NCBI RefSeq assembly: GCF_946151075.1
Contig: NZ_CAMGZB010000001.1
Span: forward strand, 598,001 to 662,000
Direction: 5' to 3'
From: Neobacillus sp. Marseille-Q6967
Lineage (GTDB): Bacteria > Bacillota > Bacilli > Bacillales > Cytobacillaceae
DNA length: 64,000 nt
Under the pieces are notes generated by a model. That model saw nothing but the letters and a program-made list of their open reading frames with translations. It ran no database searches and was not told the origin of the DNA. This document shows, piece after piece, positions 44,489-53,966 of this stretch (positions within the stretch are counted from its first letter, which is position 1; each line of letters opens with the position of its first letter). The translations under genes were made by a program, and so were the position numbers.

Positions 44489-44875
44489 TTATTTTTGTAA
44501 GTAAAAGCTTACTGCCAATTTTGCTCCAACGACAGCGTTATTTTTCACTAATTCAATATTTGATTCTAAACTTTTCCCGCCGATAAGCTCTTTGACAATC
44601 AAGTAAGCTAAGTCACGGCGGGATGCTTTAGCCACATCTGTACTCTTCCCGAACATTTCAAGTTCTTCGTCAGATAAAACCCCTCCGGCTGTAAGGAGAG
44701 TTACATCCTTCCCAAGCCGGCCAAGGTTTTCCGAGATGTTTCGCTCGACCCCTCCGATACTTTGTGTGGATTGAGCCGGATTCGAAGTGCCGAGCTGGGC
44801 CTTTGCCTTCACATGCAATTTTCGGTCAACATTGGCTAAGCCGATGTCACCGTTTTTATCTTCCTTTTCACCGTT
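44489..44875 (-). pseudogene. Collapsed psuK-psuG (pseudouridine catabolism) remnant
   Basis: One open frame of about 128 codons made of three unrelated pieces. ANVDRKLHVKAKAQLGTSNP followed by SIGGVERNISENLGRLGKDV is the N-terminal part of a PfkB-type pseudouridine kinase. At LLTAGG it switches to LSDEELEMFGKSTDVAKASR plus RDLAY, a segment near residues 75-105 of pseudouridine-5'-phosphate glycosidase, and then to KELIGGKSLESNIELVKNNA, the extreme C-terminus of the same enzyme. Two in-frame deletions from a psuK-psuG operon explain this. Neither active site survives. The gene's terminator is still in place. A stable mini-protein cannot be excluded. Confidence 0.82.
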
Positions 44876-45144
44876 TTATGAAAAAAACCTTTCACCAAAA
44901 TTTTGTAAGGCTCGACTTTTTTCTACACAATTTGGTGGAACGATGGGAAGTTTGTTTTTATTCGATTGTTATTAGGTGTTCGCTGGTTTGTTTCTCCTAC
45001 TCTTTTATTCTGATGTAATCTTGTTGAATCGTAGTTCTTTTCTAATAGGATAATTTTTCTATTTTAATATTTTCTTACTATAATGCCTTGTTAGGTTTTA
45101 ATAGCTAATTTTGTTGGAGGATTTTTAAAGTATTATTTTACAAT

Positions 45145-45173
45145 TTGACATAACATTTTGAAATTTCTAATTA
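45145..45173 (+). promoter_or_regulatory. Possible promoter of the first M14 gene
   Basis: TTGACA at 45145-45150 and TAATTA at 45168-45173 with a 17-base spacer; the -10 box is weak. The rest of the 44876-45221 gap shows nothing else I can support. Confidence 0.45.
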
Positions 45174-45221
45174 CAATTATCTTGTCTTTAAAATGAAGGG
45201 GAAATTAGGGGGTGCAGTTAA

Positions 45222-47624
45222 TTGGTTCGAAAAAAACAAAAATGGAAAAGGAATTTAATGGTCATGACTACTGTAGCAGGACTGGGGCTTTCGACATTTT
45301 ACCCTGGTTTAAGCAGTCCAACCTCTGCGGTAGGACAAGCTGACCTGCCGTTACCAAAGGATGAGCCGGTATCGATTGTTCAACTTGAAGTTCCTAATCA
45401 ACAAGCAAAGGAAAAGCTGCTGGAGCTCGGGGTTGACTTGACTCACAGAATGCATGAGCACGATGGAAAGTTTGAAGTGGATGCGGTTGTCACCCCATCC
45501 GACATCGAAATGCTAAAAACCTTTGGAATCCGGGTGAAAGATACGCTGATCACCGAAAAACAGTGGAACAACCGAGTTACTGAAAGACAGTCTGCTTTAC
45601 AGCGGCAGTCAAGTTTAGCAGCCGCTGAAGATACGGTTAAAATTCTTCGTGCTAATCATTTTACCAATCAGTCGGAAACGTTCCTTTATGTTGAGGCAAA
45701 AACAAGTGCAGGAGAAACGTCTAGTACAGCTTTAACAGCTACCTGGACTGAGAATGGAGTGGAAAAATCAGCAACACTCAGCCGGTTTGTTGATTTCGGG
45801 GAATATATATACCATTGGTTTGAGGTTCCTGTAAGCGCTGTCCCATCATCTGTAAAAATTACGAGCAATCTTGGCGGTGAAGCCGTAAGTCCCGTTACGG
45901 AATGGCTGGGTGCGGACAAGCCTGGCAGTACTAAGAAGCATTATGTTACTGATTTTGTCGACCATTACATGGATCCAACAGAACTTTATGAGCGGTTTGA
46001 AAAATTAGCAGAAGAATTCCCGGATTTAGTAGAAATTATTGATATGCCTAACAAGACGAATGGATACAGACGTCTTGCACAGGCAACTTTCGGGGCTACC
46101 CAACAAAGCTCTGTCGTTGTTTCATCTAAAGCATGGGGCCATGAAGGCGGGAATGATATTTCGGTTGAGTTAAAAAATCCTGGAACAAGCGGGTCTTCCT
46201 TAAATGTATCCGTTGAAGGTAAAAAGATTACCGTCAATTTGGCTACTGATTCAGAAGGCAAAATTACCAGTACGGCCAAACAAGTGGTTGACGCACTAAG
46301 CAAAGATGCAAATGAACTTGTAACGGCGACTACCTACCGCGGGAATGGAGGAACAGGGCTTGTTGCACCAGCGGCAGCAAAATTAACCGACGGTTTAAAA
46401 GCTCCTGCCAACATTTCACGTGATCCATTTACAGTTAAGGCAATCCGCATCGGTAAGCACCGTGACGGCTCAAAACCAGGTGTTCTAGGATATGCACAAG
46501 AACATGCCCGTGAATGGGTAACACCACTGGTAACTCTAGAAACAGCTGAGCGTCTGCTTCGCAACTATGCCCATGATGGCGAAACGAAGCAGCTGGTCGA
46601 CAATCTTGATATTTTCCTTGTACCGTCCGTTAATCCAGATGGTGCCCATTACAGCTTCTATGATTACAACATGCAGCGTAAAAATTTGACCAATCATTGC
46701 GGTCCGGAACGGTCCGATTTTGCTTCCCGCAATAGCTGGGGTGTTGACCTTAACCGCAACCATACTGTCGGTTCAGCGTTTGACGGTTTTGTAGGTGCAT
46801 CAACAACCAACTGCACAAGCAGCACTTTTGCAGGTCCTTCCGAAGGTTCTGAACCCGAAGGTAAAAATTTAGTCTGGCTGGCTGACCAAAATCCAAACAT
46901 TAAGTTCGCCATGAATATTCACAGCTATGGCGGCTACTTCATGTGGTCTCCTGGTGCATACGACGCCAACCGTACAACACTTCCGCGTCCGTCTGCAGGT
47001 GAAGAAGCGTTCTATTGGGCAGCATCTGACCTTATTTTAAATGAAATTCAGGACCACCGGGGAACAGTCATCCTTCCAAGCCGTACAGGCCCAATTCCGG
47101 ATGTATTGTACTCAGCCGCTGGTAACTCTGCGGATTATCTCTGGTATGAAAAAGGAATATACGCTTGGAACTTTGAAGTAGGGGCTGACCTATGGGATAA
47201 GGAAGAACAGGAGTGGCAGCCAGTTGGATTCCAGCCGGCGTTTGGAGAAGGTCATGAAGAGGCGATGGAGTTTGCGAACGGTTTGATTGGCTTAATTAAA
47301 GTGGCCTATAATCAATCGAAGGACAAGCAGCCTCCATCAACAAAAGCCGCTCCAGGCAATGGCAAATTTACTGGTCCGGTTGAGGTTGCATTTGAAACAA
47401 GCGAAGCTGCGACCATCTACTACACATTAGATGGCAGCCGTCCAACTTTCGAATCCGCTAAACTTCAATTAAGCGGTACCCGCGAGTCTGCTGAAACTTT
47501 AATGATTGATAAAACAACGACTCTTAATTGGTTTGCTGTAGATGCTGCAGGAAACATTGAGAAAAACTACAATCCAATAAGTAATGGGGAAAACTATAAT
47601 TCTGCAACCATTACAATTAAATAA
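45222..47624 (+). CDS. Secreted M14 zinc carboxypeptidase with C-terminal beta domain
   Basis: An 800-residue exported protein starting at TTG 45222 seven bases after AGGGGGTG. Residues 1-40 are a signal peptide. A 100-residue propeptide-like region and an Ig-like segment precede the peptidase domain (from about 245). The zinc motif HxxE is His428-Glu431 in YAQEHAREW; VDLNRNH holds the substrate-binding Arg, IHSYGGYFMW the third ligand His and WNFEVGAD the catalytic Glu. An extra 90-residue module (about 308-395) is inserted between the first strand and the zinc motif. The last 90 residues resemble the chitobiase C-terminal domain (IYYTLDGSRPTF). It would trim C-terminal residues of extracellular peptides. 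Confidence 0.9.
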   Translation: MVRKKQKWKRNLMVMTTVAGLGLSTFYPGLSSPTSAVGQADLPLPKDEPVSIVQLEVPNQQAKEKLLELGVDLTHRMHEHDGKFEVDAVVTPSDIEMLKTFGIRVKDTLITEKQWNNRVTERQSALQRQSSLAAAEDTVKILRANHFTNQSETFLYVEAKTSAGETSSTALTATWTENGVEKSATLSRFVDFGEYIYHWFEVPVSAVPSSVKITSNLGGEAVSPVTEWLGADKPGSTKKHYVTDFVDHYMDPTELYERFEKLAEEFPDLVEIIDMPNKTNGYRRLAQATFGATQQSSVVVSSKAWGHEGGNDISVELKNPGTSGSSLNVSVEGKKITVNLATDSEGKITSTAKQVVDALSKDANELVTATTYRGNGGTGLVAPAAAKLTDGLKAPANISRDPFTVKAIRIGKHRDGSKPGVLGYAQEHAREWVTPLVTLETAERLLRNYAHDGETKQLVDNLDIFLVPSVNPDGAHYSFYDYNMQRKNLTNHCGPERSDFASRNSWGVDLNRNHTVGSAFDGFVGASTTNCTSSTFAGPSEGSEPEGKNLVWLADQNPNIKFAMNIHSYGGYFMWSPGAYDANRTTLPRPSAGEEAFYWAASDLILNEIQDHRGTVILPSRTGPIPDVLYSAAGNSADYLWYEKGIYAWNFEVGADLWDKEEQEWQPVGFQPAFGEGHEEAMEFANGLIGLIKVAYNQSKDKQPPSTKAAPGNGKFTGPVEVAFETSEAATIYYTLDGSRPTFESAKLQLSGTRESAETLMIDKTTTLNWFAVDAAGNIEKNYNPISNGENYNSATITIK

Positions 47625-47631
47625 GATTTTT

Positions 47632-47661
47632 AAAAGGCTGACCTCACGGGGTCAGCTTTTT
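47632..47661 (+). terminator. Terminator of the first M14 gene
   Basis: GCTGACC and GGTCAGC pair around TCACGG, followed by TTTTT. Confidence 0.85.
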
Positions 47662-47664
47662 GCA

Positions 47665-47698
47665 AAAAATAAACCCGGCTCATCTCAGAGCCGGGTTT
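47665..47698. terminator. Terminator of the second M14 gene
   Basis: AAACCCGGCTC and GAGCCGGGTTT form a perfect 11-bp stem; on the minus strand it runs into TATTTTTT, on the plus strand into ATTTTTATT. Confidence 0.88.
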
Positions 47699-47702
47699 AT
47701 TT

Positions 47703-50081
47703 TTATTTTTCAAAAATGGCATTGGATAGAAGTCGGAATAGGTAATCGGTGTGATCACGGAATCCTGCTTCTAAGCCGATTAATGTTACATCATTATTCT
47801 CTTCTTTGACAATGACAGCTTGGCCTTTTGCATCTGGCTTGTTTGTAGATCTCCAGTGACCCGCTACAAAAAATTCATCTGTATTTGCAATAGTTGCAGC
47901 TACATCATCATTTCCTGTCACAGTATACCAAGCCGGACGATAAACGAAACCAATGTCACCCTGATCATAACCAGCAGTTAATCCAGTTCCGTCATAGTCG
48001 ACTTTCACAATACCGTTACTATTGGAGCCAGCAGTATTAATCGTATTGTCTGTCAATCCTAGTGTTTTGGTTGCCCCTGATGCACCAGCACCCACTGCAA
48101 TATATTTACCGCCGCCGTTTAGAAAGCTGTTAACATTCGCTTTAAAGGTGTCGAATTGACCTGCATTTTGGAACCCGAATTCTTTATTTGCATTCGATAG
48201 ATTTGTAGAAATAAGGCTTTCTGTACCGCTATAAACAAATACATCAAACCCTTCCAAGCCCTTCTCCGCAACTTCCACCGGTGTTACCTCTGTCACTTCA
48301 AAGCCAAGTCGTTTAAGAGCCAGCTTCGTACCGCTATGAGATTGAACCTTACCCATACCGCCATCTTTCAAGATCGCCACACTTAATGCAGATAAACTTT
48401 CAGCATCTTCTGGTACTGTATACGTTCCAATCTGCAGACCGGATAACTTAACGGCTGCTGAGATTTGATTGGCTGCAGCTTCCACATAGAAGTTACCCTC
48501 CGCATCACGTTTTACCGGTACTCCCTGTTGAAGCAGGGTGTTTACTAGATTAACAGCTTTAACCGAGCTATTCGGAATCAGGAATGGACCATTACCAGAA
48601 ACCGCTCCCTGTTCAGTAACCTGATTTACCTTTTTAGCCGTTACATCAACGGTGCTATCTGTTTCTACGGCTTCAAAGCCCCAAAGCTCCGGCAGACTCC
48701 AAGCTGAAATATCATACATGGCTCCGGTATCGTTCGAGATGTCTTCTCCATCCCACAGCATGGTATTAGCTAGTCCAGCCTTGGCCTGATCCATCGGAAC
48801 AATGTACGTTCCTTTCGGAAAGGTTTTTCCATCGACTGTAAATTCTTTTGCAGCCTGCGTCACTTCAATATCATTATTAAGTAAGTGATTGACAGCTTTA
48901 TTCGTTACTGTAGGATCGTTTTTACCCACCGGCAGGATATAGGCTTTAGGGAAGAAGCCTTCCTCATGGAATGGATGGTCAAAGTTGATTCCGCGTTTAA
49001 ACATTTCAATTTGATCGGTAATCATCTTTTGCTTGTTGTCCGTCGCGTAATTTAATGCACCCATAATTGCGTTATACATCCAACGCACGCCATCCTCATC
49101 ATTTGTCGGTGCCTCTAATGTATGCCCGTAAGCCCCATGGTACATAGCATACATTGGGGTGAAAATTGGCGGGTAGTCGTCCCATCCTTCGGCATCATCC
49201 CGCTGTGGAACATAAACTCCCTCCATGTTTTTATAAAGGTCCCCTTCAAAGTTTGCCTGATCACTCATGATCTGTGCTTCCATTGCTTCTGCCTGCCCAT
49301 AGGCCCACTTATTATAGAGGTCATATTCATAATTAGGATTATGCGGCGGTGTACATGGTTCGATTAACCCCTGCAAGTTAGGACCGTAATTTTTCACATA
49401 ACCATGTGTATCTAGGAACACCATCGGATTCCATTCTTTGATTAGTTCAACCGTTTCTTGTGTTTCAGGCTGTGACTGGGTGATAAAGTCACGATTTAAA
49501 TCTATGCCTTCCCCATTAAAACGAGTAGCATCCACCCGTCCGTCTGGATTTTGTACAACATTAAAAATAAGGATATTATTTGATAAGATACTCTTAGTCT
49601 CTTCATCATTTTGTGTAGCAAAGCGTTCAATCAACTGCAAAACCGCGTCGCTTCCAACAAATTCAGTACCATGAATGGATCCATTAATCATAATCGGTAC
49701 TTTAAAATCTGGATTGTTGTTAATCCAATCCTGAGCTTTACCAGGGTTTTTAAACATTTGCTTTCTTAAAGATTGGATTTTTCCAAACTTCCCTTGCGTC
49801 GTCGGGTCAGCAATCGTTACCACATATAGAGGATGTCCATCCGCTGAAGTACCACGGACCTCTACCTTCACACGGTTCGACAGTTTTGCAATTTCGTTCA
49901 ATTTTGTTCCAATTTGCGAGAATTTCATAAAGTCATAGTTTTCACTATTAAACTTACTACCTTCCTGCTCCTCGTAGACATTGACGTTTGTCCACTTTGG
50001 CCCCTCCGCAAATCCTGCTGACCACGGAACCGAAGTCAGCAAACCCACCGCTAATAAACCTGCTATTTTCTTCTTCTTCAT
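47703..50081 (-). CDS. Secreted M14 zinc carboxypeptidase, second type
   Basis: A 792-residue exported protein with signal peptide 1-25. The peptidase domain comes first here: NGSIHGTE gives His137-Glu140, GIDLNRDF the binding Arg, FLDTHGYV the third ligand His and HTLEAPTND the catalytic Glu. The remaining 430 residues form two or more alpha/beta modules, one resembling a ThuA/glutamine-amidotransferase-like fold (DVFVYSGTESLIS, GGGKYIAVGAGAS). Domain order and sequence differ from the convergent M14 gene, so the two are not recent duplicates. Start ATG follows GTGGAGGG. Confidence 0.9.
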   Translation of the reverse strand: MKKKKIAGLLAVGLLTSVPWSAGFAEGPKWTNVNVYEEQEGSKFNSENYDFMKFSQIGTKLNEIAKLSNRVKVEVRGTSADGHPLYVVTIADPTTQGKFGKIQSLRKQMFKNPGKAQDWINNNPDFKVPIMINGSIHGTEFVGSDAVLQLIERFATQNDEETKSILSNNILIFNVVQNPDGRVDATRFNGEGIDLNRDFITQSQPETQETVELIKEWNPMVFLDTHGYVKNYGPNLQGLIEPCTPPHNPNYEYDLYNKWAYGQAEAMEAQIMSDQANFEGDLYKNMEGVYVPQRDDAEGWDDYPPIFTPMYAMYHGAYGHTLEAPTNDEDGVRWMYNAIMGALNYATDNKQKMITDQIEMFKRGINFDHPFHEEGFFPKAYILPVGKNDPTVTNKAVNHLLNNDIEVTQAAKEFTVDGKTFPKGTYIVPMDQAKAGLANTMLWDGEDISNDTGAMYDISAWSLPELWGFEAVETDSTVDVTAKKVNQVTEQGAVSGNGPFLIPNSSVKAVNLVNTLLQQGVPVKRDAEGNFYVEAAANQISAAVKLSGLQIGTYTVPEDAESLSALSVAILKDGGMGKVQSHSGTKLALKRLGFEVTEVTPVEVAEKGLEGFDVFVYSGTESLISTNLSNANKEFGFQNAGQFDTFKANVNSFLNGGGKYIAVGAGASGATKTLGLTDNTINTAGSNSNGIVKVDYDGTGLTAGYDQGDIGFVYRPAWYTVTGNDDVAATIANTDEFFVAGHWRSTNKPDAKGQAVIVKEENNDVTLIGLEAGFRDHTDYLFRLLSNAIFEK

Positions 50082-50248
50082 AAAAACCCTCCACTTTTAT
50101 GTATATTTATTAATAATTATGTATTTTCATATATGTATAGACATTTTAATCTCCTGCTACCAAAAACACCATCCACCATTAATCCTAAACTCACAAATAA
50201 AGCTATAGGAAAAATAGTCCAAAAGTCGTGAATAAATAATGAATAAAT

Positions 50249-50261
50249 GGTGCCTATCACC
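50249..50261. repeat. Degenerate dispersed-repeat core, copy 8
   Basis: GGTGCCTATCACC, one base different from the family core, alone and without the GTGGACA palindrome. Confidence 0.6.
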
Positions 50262-50274
50262 CATTCTACAACAA

Positions 50275-50307
50275 TAAAAACGGCATCCCGGGTTTGAAGG
50301 GATGCCT
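50275..50307 (-). terminator. Terminator of the membrane protein gene
   Basis: GGCATCCC and GGGATGCC pair around a 9-base loop; six A residues on the left give the U-tract on the minus strand. Confidence 0.85.
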
Positions 50308-50312
50308 GTTCG

Positions 50313-50906
50313 TTAATGATTAGTTAAAGATATTGTTTCGTCGGTTTGCATTGAGGTTTTTTCTTTTGCTTTTTTGATTGTTTCTAGTCCAAACCACATG
50401 AAAGGAATACCCCAGGCTAATACGGAGTAGCCACCAATCACGGGCACAAAGTTTAGAATCGGTGCCAGGATTAATAGGATTGCGGGTACAGCCGAGAAGA
50501 CTTTTGTTTTTAACGCTGCGATACCTAGCAATATCATGGAAAGCATGACGGTAAGCATCATTAGTGGACTTGCTATTAATATTGGCAGCGGCGGCATATC
50601 CATTTGCAACACCTTCGGATCGTACACAGCAAAAACTAGCGTCGTAAACACCATTCCCATAAGGATAAAGCTCCCAAAAGCATATAGGATGAACGCTGTA
50701 AAACCTAATTTGCCGAATTCCTTTTGAGCGGAGAAATATAATCCAAAAATTCCCAACCCCATAAATAACGTTCCTAACACACCTGCTATTAATTCCTGTG
50801 GACTATTCATTCCCCAAACAAGTGCCAGCGGACACATCAGTGCGCGGAAAAATCCTCCGATGATACTGAAAATGGCTAATAAACGAATCACTTTGTTCCA
50901 AGTCAT
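50313..50906 (-). CDS. Uncharacterised six-TM membrane protein
   Basis: A 197-residue hydrophobic protein with about six membrane segments and a short polar C-terminus. Not recognised beyond that. It is encoded just downstream of a NarL-type two-component system on the same strand, but that operon ends in a terminator and the gap holds four TCCCGG/CCGGGA motifs, suggesting a separate promoter under the regulator's control. A role as a stress-induced or antibiotic-response membrane protein is inference only. Confidence 0.75.
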   Translation of the reverse strand: MTWNKVIRLLAIFSIIGGFFRALMCPLALVWGMNSPQELIAGVLGTLFMGLGIFGLYFSAQKEFGKLGFTAFILYAFGSFILMGMVFTTLVFAVYDPKVLQMDMPPLPILIASPLMMLTVMLSMILLGIAALKTKVFSAVPAILLILAPILNFVPVIGGYSVLAWGIPFMWFGLETIKKAKEKTSMQTDETISLTNH

Positions 50907-50948
50907 TTAAATCAACTTCCTTTCGGTTTATTAACCATACTGTATCAA

Positions 50949-50995
50949 TCCCGGCGTCCCGGCGTCTTGTGACCTCCGTCCCGGCCAGACCGGGA
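50949..50995. promoter_or_regulatory. Cluster of four TCCCGG/CCGGGA motifs
   Basis: TCCCGG at 50949, 50957 and 50979 and its inverse CCGGGA at 50990, within 47 bases and GC-rich against the AT-rich surroundings. The first two are 8 bases apart in tandem; the last two form a dyad. About 45-90 bases before the start at 50906, a plausible binding region for the NarL-type regulator. The dyad with its T-rich flank could also act as a weak terminator on the plus strand. Confidence 0.5.
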
Positions 50996-51076
50996 AGTTT
51001 TTAAAGAAAACTCGGCGATTGGCGACCCGTTAGGCGATGACAGAGGCGTAGTTGCACTTATACTTTCCTATGAGCT

Positions 51077-51106
51077 AAAAAAGAACCCAAAGTTTATGGG
51101 TTCTTT
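51077..51106 (-). terminator. Terminator of the NarL-type two-component operon
   Basis: AAAGAACCCA and TGGGTTCTTT form a perfect 10-bp stem; on the minus strand six U follow. Confidence 0.9.
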
Positions 51107-51114
51107 ATAGTGAC

Positions 51115-51762
51115 TTATTCCGTTTCTTTTCCTAATCCAGCTTCCCGTGCCATAATAATCACCTGTGCACGGTCGCTGGCATGTAGCTTACTTAAAATAT
51201 TGGAAACATGATTTCGCACTGTTTTTTGATTTAATCCCAAAACACTAGCAATATCAGCATTATTTTTACCTCTAGCAATATGGTCAAGAACTTCTCTTTC
51301 CCGTTCAGTTAATTGGGGGAAAACTGCCGGCTGAACCTGTTTTGTTTTCGCCTCAAAATAATACATCATCCTTCTGGCAATGGCCGGACTAAAAATAGCC
51401 TCCCCTTCTCCAACCGCCTGAATCGCTCTGACAATCTCATTCCGATTTGCTTCTTTTAAAAGATATCCCCTGGCCCCTGCACGAATCGCTGCAAACACAG
51501 AACTATCGTCGTCATACATAGTGAGTACAAGAATTCCAGTTTCAGGATGTTTATGGACAATCTGTTTGGTTGCTTCAATCCCGCTTATTTTGGGCAAATT
51601 AATATCCATTAAGATGATATCCGGTTTTAGCTGGTCAGCAAGTTGGATCGCTTCCTCACCCGTTGCGGCTTCCCCGACAACTTCAAAGTCCTCTGCAGTT
51701 TCCAGCATTCTAAGTAATCCATCCCGAAACATCGGGTGATCTTCTACAATTAATATCCGCAT
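51115..51762 (-). CDS. NarL/FixJ-family response regulator
   Basis: A 215-residue regulator. Receiver domain with ED at 7-8, phospho-acceptor Asp53 in IILMDINLPKISG and Lys in GYLLKEA; C-terminal LuxR-type helix-turn-helix (LTEREREVLDHIARGKNNAD, then NHVSNILSKLHASDR). ATG 51762 is chosen because the in-frame codons before it cover the ribosome site GGGAGGAGGG. Two bases separate it from the kinase stop codon. Likely targets include the membrane protein gene at 50906 and this operon itself. Confidence 0.9.
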   Translation of the reverse strand: MRILIVEDHPMFRDGLLRMLETAEDFEVVGEAATGEEAIQLADQLKPDIILMDINLPKISGIEATKQIVHKHPETGILVLTMYDDDSSVFAAIRAGARGYLLKEANRNEIVRAIQAVGEGEAIFSPAIARRMMYYFEAKTKQVQPAVFPQLTEREREVLDHIARGKNNADIASVLGLNQKTVRNHVSNILSKLHASDRAQVIIMAREAGLGKETE

Positions 51763-51764
51763 GA

Positions 51765-53822
51765 TTATTTTCCCTCCTCCCATAGTGGAAGACGTACCAC
51801 GATTGATACCCCTGTGTTCCCGTTATTTTTTATAAGGAATGTTCCATCCACTTCTTCGGCACGTTCCTTCATTGAATACAGGCCAATTCCATTTTTCTGA
51901 TTTTCGGACAATCCTTTCCCGTCATCAACTATTGAAATGAGCAAGGATGAGCCATCCGTATTCAAAATTACATTACAATATGAACCTTCTGAATGCTTAA
52001 CCGCATTGGTTACCGCTTCTTGAACAATTCTGTAGGCGGCCACCTCAATAGCTGGATGAAGATTAAAGTCGGTTTCACTTGACTCAATCGTAACGTTGAT
52101 TGGGCCGTTGTCATATTGGCGGCGGCAAAGCTCCTCCAGCGCAAAAACTAACCCTAATTCATCTAATGCCGGCGGCCGTAAATTGTACACTAGTTGACGG
52201 ATATCCCTCACAGCCCCCCGAAGCTGCTCCTGTAATTCTAGTAATCTCGTTTTGACTGTTAGATCTACTTTATTTTGAAAAATTAGAGTGTCAATTTTCA
52301 AAGAGATACTCGCGAGACTAGCACCCAGTCCATCATGAAGATCCCTTCGCAGCCTGCGTCTTTCCTCTTCTCTTAAACTAACAAGCTTCATGCGCGACCG
52401 TTTCAGTTCATTTGAAATCCTTACAGTTTGTACGGCAACGGTTACCTGCCGGAGTAAATCATTTATTAAATACACTTTTTCAGCCGGCATCGTCTCCTGT
52501 AACGACTTCGTTCCAACGATTAATCTGCCAATCTTATCCCCTTGTAATGTTAAAGGGATTTCTAAATCTACCTGAACTTCCTGACCAAATGAAGCCATTC
52601 TCTCAAATTGTTCCCCTAGTTTTATATCAATCGCAGCATAGGGAAGCTTAAGGGCTCTGGCAACTTCTTCTACAATCACGGAAAGAACGGAGGCGTTTGT
52701 CATCGTTAACTCTAAACGTTCCGTAAGTGAGGACAAGATTTTATAAGGATCTTCGCGATCTCCATATACTAACCGGTTAACAGATTTCTGTATTTTTTCT
52801 CTTAAAGGCTGAAAAAGAACCGCAATAATCCCTGTTGCCAAAAGCGATATAAAGATATTGTTTTGATCATTTAATAGAAAACCGAGCGACCCTACAATTA
52901 GCACATACACACCCATAACAAATATTGTGACAAACGTATAAACGATGGTACGGCTGAATACTAGCGATAAGTTCCGTTGGCGCTGCTCTAAAATAGCAAT
53001 TCCGATTGAAAAAGGCATAAATAAAAGAGCCATATAATAAACAAACCACATCAGTAATTTTACGAGACCGTTATCACTAAGTGTAGAGGATAGTAATAAC
53101 GCTAATACGGAAAGGATGAATCCGCTCATACTAACAGCAAACCAACGAATTTGCCTCTTTAACTGCTTGGTTTCCGCATGTCGATAGCGATAGATCTGTG
53201 AAAAAACAACTAAAAGATGGAGCCCAACCCAGGTACCTGTCCTCAATACCATCGGCCATGTTAACGGATCCATAAGGGACCCTTGAAAAAAGTAAGTTCC
53301 AAAATTTCCAAATAAGCCTATAAGTGCAGGCACCACCAGCCACCTGGGTCGAAACCGCCCATCTGGAAATAGAAAGAAAAAGAATAAATAAAGATCACCT
53401 ACAAAGGTTTCTACTAAAAAAATGCCTGCTAATTGAGGAGCTTGAGAAATAATGGAGCTGCTAATACTCATAATGGTTCCGGTGGCGATTAATAAGAGCG
53501 ATGTGAACAGACAAATTTTATCCCTCATGCCATAAATATATAAAAGGCAGCCAACAGAAAAAAAGGATAAAAATTGTATGAACAACAGAACAACCAGTAT
53601 CCCGCTATAGAAGGATAAACTTATCCCAAAGTCGTTTAAACTTTGCGCTTCCCTTTCAGTAAGAAGAAACAGATCGTTACAGCCTTCCCCGCTGCAGATC
53701 GTTTGAAGCCAATCATAAACCTTAACCTCCGAAAACAGAAAAAGAGCAACAGAAATAACCGTTATGTACCACCAAGCCCCATGAGAAACCAAAAGAAACC
53801 CCAAACGTAAATACCGCCCCAT
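51765..53822 (-). CDS. Sensor kinase, NarX/DesK-like HisKA_3 type with eight TM segments and GAF
   Basis: About 685 residues. The N-terminal 380 residues hold roughly eight to nine membrane segments, including a PDZ-like extracellular loop with a Cys pair (ICSGEGC). A GAF-like domain follows (about 400-500), then HisKA_3 with LREEERRRLRRDLHDGLGAS where the His is phosphorylated, and a short HATPase domain (VDDGKGLSENQKNGIGLYSM). The layout resembles ComP/LiaS-like kinases. ATG 53822 has GAGGGG seven bases upstream; ATG 53867 is an alternative with a poorly spaced site. The still longer frame reaching 53933 begins inside a dispersed repeat and is rejected. Confidence 0.87.
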   Translation of the reverse strand: MGRYLRLGFLLVSHGAWWYITVISVALFLFSEVKVYDWLQTICSGEGCNDLFLLTEREAQSLNDFGISLSFYSGILVVLLFIQFLSFFSVGCLLYIYGMRDKICLFTSLLLIATGTIMSISSSIISQAPQLAGIFLVETFVGDLYLFFFFLFPDGRFRPRWLVVPALIGLFGNFGTYFFQGSLMDPLTWPMVLRTGTWVGLHLLVVFSQIYRYRHAETKQLKRQIRWFAVSMSGFILSVLALLLSSTLSDNGLVKLLMWFVYYMALLFMPFSIGIAILEQRQRNLSLVFSRTIVYTFVTIFVMGVYVLIVGSLGFLLNDQNNIFISLLATGIIAVLFQPLREKIQKSVNRLVYGDREDPYKILSSLTERLELTMTNASVLSVIVEEVARALKLPYAAIDIKLGEQFERMASFGQEVQVDLEIPLTLQGDKIGRLIVGTKSLQETMPAEKVYLINDLLRQVTVAVQTVRISNELKRSRMKLVSLREEERRRLRRDLHDGLGASLASISLKIDTLIFQNKVDLTVKTRLLELQEQLRGAVRDIRQLVYNLRPPALDELGLVFALEELCRRQYDNGPINVTIESSETDFNLHPAIEVAAYRIVQEAVTNAVKHSEGSYCNVILNTDGSSLLISIVDDGKGLSENQKNGIGLYSMKERAEEVDGTFLIKNNGNTGVSIVVRLPLWEEGK

Positions 53823-53906
53823 AAACGTTCCCCTCAAAAGATATAATATAACCCTAATATTAGACATCCCTCCACAAACTCCTTTAAATATCAAAAAAAA
53901 CGGAAC

Positions 53907-53950
53907 TGTCCACCTGAAGTGGACAGTGTCCACGGGTGGTGCCTGTCACC
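53907..53950. repeat. Dispersed repeat, copy 9 (most complete)
   Basis: TGTCCAC at 53907, GTGGACA at 53919, TGTCCAC at 53927 and GGTGCCTGTCACC at 53938-53950. It lies between the kinase gene and the zinc-ribbon gene. Confidence 0.85.
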
Positions 53951-53966
53951 CTTTATGCAAAACCAT

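Noticed and set aside
53868..53933. Longer N-terminus for the NarL-type sensor kinase
   Set aside because: The first 11 codons are dispersed-repeat sequence with no ribosome site; starts at 53822 or 53867 are better supported.
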